A stretch of 64,000 bases of DNA from Amycolatopsis coloradensis (GTDB lineage Bacteria; Actinomycetota; Actinomycetes; Mycobacteriales; Pseudonocardiaceae). Each line of letters starts with the position of its first letter. Position 1 is the stretch's first letter. Where the stretch lies: the NCBI RefSeq assembly GCF_037997115.1, contig NZ_CP150484.1, positions 984,177-1,048,176 of the forward strand, in the 5' to 3' direction. Shown here piece by piece: positions 1-6,572 of this stretch. The notes under the pieces were generated by a model that searched no databases, was not told the origin of the DNA, and worked only from the letters and a program-made list of their open reading frames with translations. The position numbers and the translations under genes are program-made.

Positions 1-11
1 TCTTCCGATCT
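1..11. other. Residual Illumina adapter sequence
   Basis: The first eleven bases, TCTTCCGATCT, are identical to the 3' end of the standard Illumina adapter (GCTCTTCCGATCT). They immediately precede ordinary chromosomal sequence. The simplest reading is untrimmed adapter at the edge of an assembly contig rather than genomic DNA. Confidence 0.85.
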
Positions 12-36
12 TTAGAACCGTCCTTACCACTCACGA
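12..36 (-). repeat. Dispersed 3'-end repeat, copy 1
   Basis: Read on the minus strand this is a 25-base element of the form TCGTGAGTGGTAAGGACGGT plus TCTAA. Related copies lie at 11508-11532 and 32396-32420. Here it begins 15 bases past the stop codon of the alcohol dehydrogenase; the other two copies overlap stop codons. It therefore looks like a recurrent transcript-end element. Its function is unknown. Confidence 0.6.
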
Positions 37-50
37 GCCGGTCGGGCGGA

Positions 51-1100
51 TCAGGCGCCGATGGTCGCCGCGTCGATGACGAACCGGTACCGGACGTCGC
101 TGTTCTCGACCCGGTCGTAGGCCACGTTCACCTGGTCGGCCGAGATCGTCTCGATCTCCGCGCCGATCCCGTGCTCGGCGCAGAAGTCGAGCATCTCCTG
201 GGTCTCGGCGATTCCGCCGATCATCGAACCGGCGAGCACCCTGTTCCCGCCGAGCAGCGAGAAGGCGTTGTACGACAACGGTTCGCCGGGCGCACCGACG
301 TTCACCATCGCCCCGCCGACCCGCAGCATGCCGAGGTAGGAATCGACGGGCAGCGTCGCGGAAACGGTATTGAGGATCAGGTCGAAGCGGCCGCGCAGCG
401 TCTTGAACGTCGACGCGTCACCGGTCGCGAAGTAGTCCTTCGCACCCAGCTTCAGGCCGTCTTCCTGCTTCTTCAGGCTCTGGCTGAGCACGGTGACCTC
501 GGCGCCCATGGCGACCGCGATCTTGACCGCCATGTGGCCGAGCCCGCCGAGGCCGACGACGGCGACCTTCTTGCCCGGCCCGGCGCCCCAGCGGTTCAGC
601 GGGGAGTAGGTGGTGATGCCCGCGCACAGCAGCGGAGCGGCGACGTCGAGGCCGATCCGTTCCGGGATACGGCAGACGAAGGCGTCCTTCACGACGATCT
701 GCCTGCTGTAACCGCCGTAGGTGTTCTCGCCGTCGAACCCGACACCGTTGTACGTCTGGATGTTCCCCTTTACGCAGAACTGCTCGGTGCCCGCGAGACA
801 GTATTCGCACTCGCCACAGGAATCGACCATGCAGCCGACCCCGACGCGGTCGCCGACCCGGTACTTCGTCACGTCGGAGCCGACCGCCGCGACGACGCCG
901 GCGATCTCGTGACCGGGGACCATCGGGAAGATCGCGCTGCCCCAGTCCTCCTTCACCTGGTGGATGTCGCTGTGGCAGATCCCCGCGTACGCGATGTCGA
1001 TCAACACGTCGTCCGGACGCAGGTCGCGACGCTCGATCGTCGTCGGCGACAGAGCGGCGCCCGGGGACGGCGCGGCGATGGCGTGCGTGGTCGTCGTCAT
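51..1100 (-). CDS. Zinc-dependent alcohol dehydrogenase (NAD(P)-dependent, cinnamyl/YahK type)
   Basis: A 349-residue cytosolic medium-chain dehydrogenase that should interconvert alcohols and aldehydes using NAD(P)H. Catalytic zinc ligands are visible at Cys42 (GICHSDIH), His64-Glu65 (GHE) and Cys159. The structural zinc site is Cys95, Cys98, Cys101 and Cys109. The nucleotide-binding motif GLGGLG is at 183-188. Length is normal for the family. The ATG follows a good GGAGGG ribosome site. It is divergent from a TetR gene across two near-identical palindromes, so repression by that neighbour is likely. The substrate cannot be read from sequence; the general architecture fits broad aldehyde reductases. 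Confidence 0.93.
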   Translation of the reverse strand: MTTTTHAIAAPSPGAALSPTTIERRDLRPDDVLIDIAYAGICHSDIHQVKEDWGSAIFPMVPGHEIAGVVAAVGSDVTKYRVGDRVGVGCMVDSCGECEYCLAGTEQFCVKGNIQTYNGVGFDGENTYGGYSRQIVVKDAFVCRIPERIGLDVAAPLLCAGITTYSPLNRWGAGPGKKVAVVGLGGLGHMAVKIAVAMGAEVTVLSQSLKKQEDGLKLGAKDYFATGDASTFKTLRGRFDLILNTVSATLPVDSYLGMLRVGGAMVNVGAPGEPLSYNAFSLLGGNRVLAGSMIGGIAETQEMLDFCAEHGIGAEIETISADQVNVAYDRVENSDVRYRFVIDAATIGA

Positions 1101-1127
1101 GAAACCCTCCGAGAAACAGTGAGACCA

Positions 1128-1167
1128 TGTAAGAGGTCACTTACAACGAGCGTAAGAGGGCTCTTAC
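1128..1167. promoter_or_regulatory. Twin palindromic operator between adh and tetR
   Basis: Two related inverted repeats lie 23 bases apart: TGTAAGAGGTCACTTACA (1128-1145) and the perfect GTAAGAGGGCTCTTAC (1152-1167). They occupy the divergent promoter region, directly ahead of the TetR gene and just upstream of the dehydrogenase. Duplicate palindromes of this size are what a TetR dimer pair would bind. Binding itself is inferred. Confidence 0.8.
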
Positions 1168-1188
1168 ATATTCCGCGACCGGGACGGT

Positions 1189-1800
1189 GTGATCCACGAC
1201 ATGGGCGGCAAGTACCATCACGGCGACCTCCGCGCCGAACTCGTGCGGGTCTCGCTGGACCTGATCGCCGAACAGGGGCTCGGCGCGTTCTCGGTCGCCG
1301 AGGTCGCCAGGCGCGCGAAAGTCAGCCCGGGGGCGCCCTATCGACACTTCCCGGACAAGGAGAGCCTGCTGGCCGCGATCGCGGCCACCGTCGCCTGCCA
1401 GCTGGCCGACAGGGTGCAAGAAGCCATCGAGGCCGAGAGCGACCCCGTCGCCGCACTCGCCGCGGCCGCCGGCGCGTACACGGAATACCTCATCGAACGC
1501 CGGGCAGGGATGAACATCATCTACTCGGACGGCCTCCAGGGGCCCGAGCACGCCACCCTGCACGAGCAGACCCGCCGCCTGACCGACCAGTTCGTCATGC
1601 TCTGCCTGACCGTCGCGGACCGGCCGCAGGACGGGCTCGAACTGATGGAGCAGCTGTTCACTCAGGCGCACGGCTACGGCACGTTCTATCTCGATGGCGT
1701 CTTCACGAAACAGGGCTACTCCACGGAAGTCGTCGTCCGGAAGTCGGTAGAGGCCGCCCGCGCCGCCATCGAAGGCCGCACGAAAATGCGACCTGATTAA
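1189..1800 (+). CDS. TetR/AcrR family transcriptional regulator
   Basis: A 203-residue one-component repressor. The N-terminal helix-turn-helix runs from about residue 12 to 58, with the typical YHHGDLR opening and the recognition segment VSPGAPYRHFPDKESLL. The C-terminal part is the variable ligand-binding region. The start is either GTG 1189 or ATG 1201; neither has a strong ribosome site, and a start close to the KYHHGDLR segment is usual for the family. It is divergent from the alcohol dehydrogenase with paired palindromes between them, so it probably represses both itself and the dehydrogenase until an aldehyde or related ligand binds. Confidence 0.9.
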   Translation: MIHDMGGKYHHGDLRAELVRVSLDLIAEQGLGAFSVAEVARRAKVSPGAPYRHFPDKESLLAAIAATVACQLADRVQEAIEAESDPVAALAAAAGAYTEYLIERRAGMNIIYSDGLQGPEHATLHEQTRRLTDQFVMLCLTVADRPQDGLELMEQLFTQAHGYGTFYLDGVFTKQGYSTEVVVRKSVEAARAAIEGRTKMRPD

Positions 1801-1907
1801 CGTCTGATTTGTCCGATTACCGAGCCTCCCCGCGCCGACAGGATGCGAAGCGCAATTCCTTTCGACAACAAGGAGAACCGCGTGAGCATCGGGCAAGAGG
1901 TCGGATC

Positions 1908-2057
1908 GTGGCGGGAACTGGGCCGCCATACGAGCACCGGCAGGCGGCGGCCACGATCGCGACGATCCTGGCGATGTCGACCGCGTTCGGCGCGGCGGTC
2001 GCCGGTCTGCTGGTCAACTTCGGTGGTCACGTCTGCGAGGTGGCTGTTGCGGCCTGA
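1908..2057 (+). CDS. Putative 49-residue hydrophobic peptide
   Basis: A short ORF starting at GTG with an AAGAGG ribosome site seven bases upstream. The product would be small, with an alanine/isoleucine-rich hydrophobic stretch over roughly residues 13-37 (containing TIATILAMSTAFGAAVAGLL), consistent with one membrane-spanning helix. It converges on the anti-sigma-like gene, with its stop a few bases from that gene's stop. I recognise no family. It could equally be a chance ORF; the ribosome site and the coherent hydrophobic profile are the only support. Confidence 0.3.
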   Translation: MAGTGPPYEHRQAAATIATILAMSTAFGAAVAGLLVNFGGHVCEVAVAA

Positions 2058-2063
2058 GTCCGG

Positions 2064-2525
2064 TCAGTTCCGGGAGCGCCTCGTGCGCACGCGCGGGGGC
2101 GCTTCCGGACAACGGCCGTCGCACCGGATGTGCGCCCAGACGATCTTCCCGCCCCGCACCGGCTCACGCCGGACGCCCCACTGCACCGCCACCCCGTCGA
2201 CGACGAGCAGCCCGCGGCCGCGGGGATCCTCGATCTGCGAACACCGCGCCCGGGGTTGCTCGACACTGACGTCCGCGACCTCGATGCGCACCGCGCAGGG
2301 TGTCACGCCACGCCACAGCTGGATGTGGCGCGCGCCACCCCCGTGCACGTACGCGTTGGCGACGAGTTCCGTCGCCGCCAGCAGAACGTCGTCGAGATGC
2401 TTCTCGCCGAGATCGGGAAGGCATCTGACCACCCAGGCACGCATGTCCGGCAACGCCCGTGGCGTCGTGGCTCGCAGGTCAAGCACCCAGGTTCCCGGCA
2501 CCGGATGCTCCGCGATACTGATCAT
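2064..2525 (-). CDS. ATP-binding protein of the anti-sigma factor (RsbW/HATPase_c) type
   Basis: A 153-residue single-domain GHKL ATPase. The N box ATELVANAYVHGG, the G1-like segment EVADVS and the late glycine motif RGRGLLVVDG are all in the right order and spacing. Such small stand-alone domains in actinomycetes act as anti-sigma kinases or as switch proteins that phosphorylate anti-anti-sigma factors. No STAS or sigma partner is adjacent, so the target is unknown. The ATG at 2525 has an AAAGGG ribosome site eight bases upstream. Confidence 0.85.
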   Translation of the reverse strand: MISIAEHPVPGTWVLDLRATTPRALPDMRAWVVRCLPDLGEKHLDDVLLAATELVANAYVHGGGARHIQLWRGVTPCAVRIEVADVSVEQPRARCSQIEDPRGRGLLVVDGVAVQWGVRREPVRGGKIVWAHIRCDGRCPEAPPRVRTRRSRN

Positions 2526-2627
2526 GGAGCCACCCTTTCCCGTCGCGCGCGGCCTCCCTGCTGAAGTCGCACATCCGGGTTACCCAGAACGCCCGCCGAT
2601 CAACCCGTGTCGGACCCGGCACTCCGA

Positions 2628-3239
2628 TCATCGGGCCGCGATACCCTCCAGCACCGTCCTGACCACGGCCTCCACCTCCGGCGAACCGGTCACCGAGGGG
2701 CCGTGCGGAAGCAGAGCGGAGAGCACTGTTTCGTGGCAGACACCGACCAGCATCGCCGCCGCCGCGCCGACATCGCCGTCCAGCCTGCCCAGTTCCCTTT
2801 CCGCCCGCAGGTATCCGGCGAGACGATCGCGCCAGGTCTCGCCGTCGCCTGTCCGTTCCCCGAACCGCGCGAGCACGACGGGACGGGCCAGCAGCCCGGC
2901 GAACGCGGGCAGGATCTCCTTGTGCAGAGCCAACCCGTACGCCACGTGAGCACGGAGATTGGCCTCGACCGTAGCCGAACCGGGGTCGGGCAGCTCGCCG
3001 AGTCCGGCTTCTACTCTCCGTACGTGTTCGGCCAGTGCGTCGGCGAGCAACTCCTCCTTGTCGGCGAAATGGTTGTACAGCACGCCATCGGCGACTCCAG
3101 CCGCACGCGCGATCACCCGCACCGTGAGTTCCGCGGTGCCGTGCGCGGAAATCAGGTCCGCAGCGGTGCCGATCAGGTGCTCGCGCAGGCTCCGGCCGTC
3201 TTCCGCGTGGCGCAGGGCGGCCGCTTTTCTCGGTGACAT
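2628..3239 (-). CDS. TetR/AcrR family transcriptional regulator
   Basis: A 203-residue regulator with an N-terminal helix-turn-helix at about residues 17-62, including LTVRVIARAAGVADGVLYNHF, followed by a divergent effector domain. Its ATG overlaps the stop of the upstream methyltransferase gene as ATGA, so the two are translationally coupled and form one operon. The promoter ahead of the methyltransferase carries a tandem GTTCAT palindrome that fits autoregulation by this protein. Confidence 0.9.
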   Translation of the reverse strand: MSPRKAAALRHAEDGRSLREHLIGTAADLISAHGTAELTVRVIARAAGVADGVLYNHFADKEELLADALAEHVRRVEAGLGELPDPGSATVEANLRAHVAYGLALHKEILPAFAGLLARPVVLARFGERTGDGETWRDRLAGYLRAERELGRLDGDVGAAAAMLVGVCHETVLSALLPHGPSVTGSPEVEAVVRTVLEGIAAR

Positions 3240-4072
3240 CAGGATTTCGCCCTGACCAGCCAGGCGGCGCCGCGCAACCGGACACCGCCGGAACCCTCAA
3301 AAGGCCCTAGCGCGGCGGAAAGCGCTTCTCGGACACTGTTCGCCGCTTCGGCGCTCACCTGGCCGAGGTGGTACTTGACCGGACCCCAGTCCGCGATGAA
3401 TCCGGCCGCGTCGGGCACATCCCTTCCCCACACCTGGTCCGCCTCGACACGGTCGCAGGCGACATCGCGGAACCCGGCACCGGTCAGCACCGAGCGAACC
3501 CGCGCCGGGTCTGCGAACGCCGTCGGGCCCGTGCCGTCCTCGCCGGTCGGGGTCGGCAGAAACGGCGCCAGTGCACCGAAAACTGCACCGAGATCGGTTC
3601 CGGCGAGCGCGGTCATGCACAGAAAGGCGAGCCTGCCGCCCGGTTTCAGCGCCCGGCGGACGTTCGCGAAAGCGGCGACCGGATCGGCGAAGAACGTCAC
3701 CGCGAACCGGCTGAGCGCGACGTCGAAAACCCCGTCCCCGAACGGGAAGACCTGGACATCACCCTGTTCGAACACCACGTTCGCGACACCTTCGGCCTCC
3801 GCGCGCGCCCGCGCCGTGGCGAGCATCGGCGCGGACAGGTCGATCCCGGTCGATCCCCCGAGGGGCGCACGGACGGCGGCGAGCCTGGTCACCTGCCCGT
3901 TGCCGCAGCCGATGTCGAGCACCCGGTCCCGCTCGCCGATTCCGGCGGCGTCGAACAGGAATTCGTTGAACCCACTGTTCACCGCGTCGTAGCGCTCGTC
4001 GTGCTCGGCCCAGTGCCGTCCCTCGTAGCCGTTCCACGCCTCGGACTGCGCGGTGTTGACGATGCCGGACAT
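3239..4072 (-). CDS. Class I SAM-dependent methyltransferase
   Basis: A 277-residue Rossmann-fold methyltransferase of the UbiE/Methyltransf_11 group. Motif I is VLDIGCGNGQVTRLA near residues 50-64, the acidic ribose-binding position is GIDLSAPML, motif II is GDGVFDVALSRFAVTFFADP, and the post-II segment is ALKPGGRLAFL. The substrate is not evident; the family includes small-molecule and cofactor methylases. It has a strong GGAGG ribosome site and is the first gene of an operon with the TetR gene at 2628-3239. Confidence 0.88.
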   Translation of the reverse strand: MSGIVNTAQSEAWNGYEGRHWAEHDERYDAVNSGFNEFLFDAAGIGERDRVLDIGCGNGQVTRLAAVRAPLGGSTGIDLSAPMLATARARAEAEGVANVVFEQGDVQVFPFGDGVFDVALSRFAVTFFADPVAAFANVRRALKPGGRLAFLCMTALAGTDLGAVFGALAPFLPTPTGEDGTGPTAFADPARVRSVLTGAGFRDVACDRVEADQVWGRDVPDAAGFIADWGPVKYHLGQVSAEAANSVREALSAALGPFEGSGGVRLRGAAWLVRAKS

Positions 4073-4090
4073 CCCAGAACCTCCTCCGTT

Positions 4091-4120
4091 ATGAACCTGC
4101 GTTCATGAACATGTGTTCAT
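4091..4120. promoter_or_regulatory. Overlapping tandem palindromes, operator of the methyltransferase-tetR operon
   Basis: Two inverted repeats of the same type, ATGAAC-CTGC-GTTCAT (4091-4106) and ATGAAC-ATGT-GTTCAT (4105-4120), share two bases. They lie about 20-50 bases upstream of the methyltransferase start, where they would block RNA polymerase. Binding by the co-transcribed TetR protein is inferred. Confidence 0.8.
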
Positions 4121-4316
4121 ACTGGAGGAGGTCTGGTCCGCTCGTCAAGCGGCACATGCCCCAGGGGTGTACCGCAGGGGCCTGCGGACACCTGGAGGGG
4201 GCATGGAGCAGCGACGTGCGTCATATACGGGGTAGGGGTAAGACTGAGTGGCGTCTCGATACAGCCAAGAGCGTCTTGGGTACCTGCTGGATTTGGCTGG
4301 GGCTGATCATGTGTCC

Positions 4317-4370
4317 GTGAAGGCCTCCTTGCCTACCTTGACGGTAGTGAAGGAGGCCTTCACTACCGTC
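4317..4370. repeat. Dispersed 47-base hairpin repeat, copy A, with an alternative second hairpin
   Basis: GTGAAGGCCTCCTT (4317-4330) pairs perfectly with AAGGAGGCCTTCAC (4350-4363). The right arm is also part of a second perfect hairpin, GACGGTAGTGAAGG / CCTTCACTACCGTC (4340-4353 with 4357-4370). The two structures are mutually exclusive. A second copy differing at two positions lies at 11576-11622. The remainder of the 4121-4511 gap has no gene I can support; 4121-4316 shows nothing recognisable. Confidence 0.7.
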
Positions 4371-4427
4371 AGGGTCGCCGCTCTCGTCCCAGGTACACCG
4401 CGACCACAGCAGGCACAACTGCCGCGC

Positions 4428-4475
4428 GTGAAGGCCCCCTTCACTTGCGTCAGGCGCAAGTGAAGGGGCCTTCAT
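4428..4475 (-). terminator. Long hairpin downstream of the YhgE/MMPL operon
   Basis: A near-perfect stem of about 20 base pairs with one bulged base and a small loop. The arms are GAAGGCCCCCTTCACTTGCG and CGCAAGTGAAGGGGCCTTC. It starts about 37 bases past the stop codon of the YhgE gene and has no strong T-tract, as is common for actinomycete terminators. It shares its AAGGCC core with the dispersed repeat at 4317. Confidence 0.6.
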
Positions 4476-4511
4476 GTACTTAAGGCCGGCACGGGCGCCG
4501 GTAATGACGGC

Positions 4512-6572
4512 CTACGCCAGCCGAAGCTCCCTGCCCGGCAAGGAGCGCCGCCGGTCCGTCACCAGGATCATCGCCAGCGTCCCGATTCCCAGCCACACCA
4601 CCAGCTGCACGATCCCCGACGCCAGGCCGTCCGTCCCCGTCAGCAGCGATCGCAGCGCGACCAGCGCGCCGTTGGTCGGCAGGATCCCCAGCACGGTCCC
4701 GAAGAAGCCGGGCACGGTCGAAATCAGCGAAGCGCCGACAGTGAGCACGAGAATCGCGAGGGCGGCGAAACGGCCAGGGCGTTTGAAGATCGCCACCAGC
4801 GCTTGGTTCACCACGGTGAACGTCCCCGCCGCGAGGACAAGGAGCACCAGCAGGGTCACGGCCTTTCCGAAACTCAGGCCGAGGAACGCCCAGAACACCC
4901 CGGTCAGGATCAACGCGGTCAGCACCGCCAGCGTCGCACCGGGGACGGCCGCGGCGAGGATGATCCGCCAGCTCGGTTCGCGGGTGGTGAGCACGCTCGG
5001 CGGCACCGCCTGGATCACCTGGTACGTCGCCAGCGCGCACACCCACAGCGCCAGCACGAGGATCAGCGCCACCGCGCCTTCGCCGAACGTTCCCGAGCCC
5101 GCGGTGTCGGCGATCGCGGGCGTGGCGGCGACCTGTTTGAGGTGATCGCGTTCGGCCTGGGTGTAGTCGGGCACCTTGCCCCGGCCGTCGTCGAGGCCCT
5201 TGGCCAACTCGGACGCGCCGGATTCGGCGCGCTCGGCGCCATCGGCGGCGGTGCGGGCACCGGTGGCGAGTTCACCCGCGCCGGTCGACAGGGTGGTCGC
5301 GCCACCGGCGAGCTGACCGGACCCGTCGGCGAGCTGCCGCGCACCCGAGTCTGCGGCCTTGACGCCGGCGTCGAGTTTCCGCGCACCGGCGGCCGCGGTG
5401 CCGATGCCGCCCGCGAGGTCCTTCGACCTGTCCGCGAGCTGCTTGTTGCCGTCGGCGACCTTCTGGGAGCCCGCCGAAAGGTCTTGCACCGCCTTCTTCG
5501 TCCGCACGACGGCGTCGCGGATCTCGGCGCGTTTGCCGTCGAGGATCGCGGCATCGGCCGTGAGCTTTTCCGAAGCGGCCTTCAGATCGGCGCAGAACTT
5601 GGTGTCCTGCTCGCACTTCTGCGCCAGCTCGGCGAACTTCCGCGCCGAATCGCCCGCCGTGGGCAGCGCGTCGATGATCCGCACGACCTTGTCCGCCAGC
5701 GGCGAGATCTTGTCGGCCAGCTGCTTGTTGCCGTTCGCGACCTGCTGCGCCCCGTCGGCCAGTTCTCTGGTCAACCGGGGCAGTTGCGCGGTGTCCTTCT
5801 CCGCCTGGGTCAGCCCCGACGACAACCGGCCGGAGCCGTCGGCGAGCTGCCCGGTGCCGTTCGCGAGCTTACGGGCGCCGTCCGCCAGCTGACCGGCCGC
5901 ACCGCTGAGCTTTCCCGCCCCACCGGCGAGTTCTCCCGCTCCCGCGGCCAGTTTCCCGGTTCCGTCGGACAACTGGCGCAGCCCGACGACGAGCTGATCG
6001 CCGCCGTCGGCCGCGGTCACGAGCTGCTGGTGAATCGACGAGAATCCGACGTACAGATTGTCCACATAGGTCTCGACGATCTGGCGGTTCAGCGCGGTGA
6101 GCGTCGCGTTCGCGACTTCCCGGCTCGCCACCGGGTCGACGAGGCCGGTGCGCTGCGATGTTTCGACGCGCATGATCGCCTGCTTCGCGTCGAGCGGCTT
6201 CCCGGTCGTCGACGTGGCCTGTGCGGAGAAGTCCGGCGGGATGGTGACGACCGCCGAATACGTCCCGTCGGAGATGCCTTCCTTCGCGTCCTCGGCGTCG
6301 GTGAGCACCCAGGTGTACGCGGAATCCTCGCCATGCACGAGATTTCCGGCCAGCTCGCGGCCGAGCGGGATCACCTGGCCGTTCACGGTCACCGGCTCGT
6401 CGTTGTTGACCACGGCGGCCTTGGCCGCGCCATGGTCGCCGTCGGGCGACCAGAACGCCCACGCCAGACCGAGTGCGACGATCACCGGGACGAGCACGAT
6501 CCCGAGCCAGGTCTTCCAGGTCAGCGGGCCGAAGGCGGTGGCACGGGCGGAGCCGGTGAAGAAGCGGGGCAT
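4512..6572 (-). CDS. YhgE/Pip domain-containing membrane protein
   Basis: A 686-residue protein of the ABC-2-like YhgE/Pip family. There is one N-terminal membrane segment at about 18-42, followed by the family hallmark VVNNDEPVTVNG...PLGRELAGNLV. A long extracellular region of about 180-470 is built from repeated seven-residue units such as LADGSGQLAGGA, predicted to form an extended helical rod. The C-terminal region has about five membrane helices. Members are linked to export of lipids, peptides or wall components and to phage infection in Gram-positives. Its ATG overlaps the stop of the MMPL gene (ATGA), so the two are made together and probably function as one export system. Confidence 0.9.
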   Translation of the reverse strand: MPRFFTGSARATAFGPLTWKTWLGIVLVPVIVALGLAWAFWSPDGDHGAAKAAVVNNDEPVTVNGQVIPLGRELAGNLVHGEDSAYTWVLTDAEDAKEGISDGTYSAVVTIPPDFSAQATSTTGKPLDAKQAIMRVETSQRTGLVDPVASREVANATLTALNRQIVETYVDNLYVGFSSIHQQLVTAADGGDQLVVGLRQLSDGTGKLAAGAGELAGGAGKLSGAAGQLADGARKLANGTGQLADGSGRLSSGLTQAEKDTAQLPRLTRELADGAQQVANGNKQLADKISPLADKVVRIIDALPTAGDSARKFAELAQKCEQDTKFCADLKAASEKLTADAAILDGKRAEIRDAVVRTKKAVQDLSAGSQKVADGNKQLADRSKDLAGGIGTAAAGARKLDAGVKAADSGARQLADGSGQLAGGATTLSTGAGELATGARTAADGAERAESGASELAKGLDDGRGKVPDYTQAERDHLKQVAATPAIADTAGSGTFGEGAVALILVLALWVCALATYQVIQAVPPSVLTTREPSWRIILAAAVPGATLAVLTALILTGVFWAFLGLSFGKAVTLLVLLVLAAGTFTVVNQALVAIFKRPGRFAALAILVLTVGASLISTVPGFFGTVLGILPTNGALVALRSLLTGTDGLASGIVQLVVWLGIGTLAMILVTDRRRSLPGRELRLA

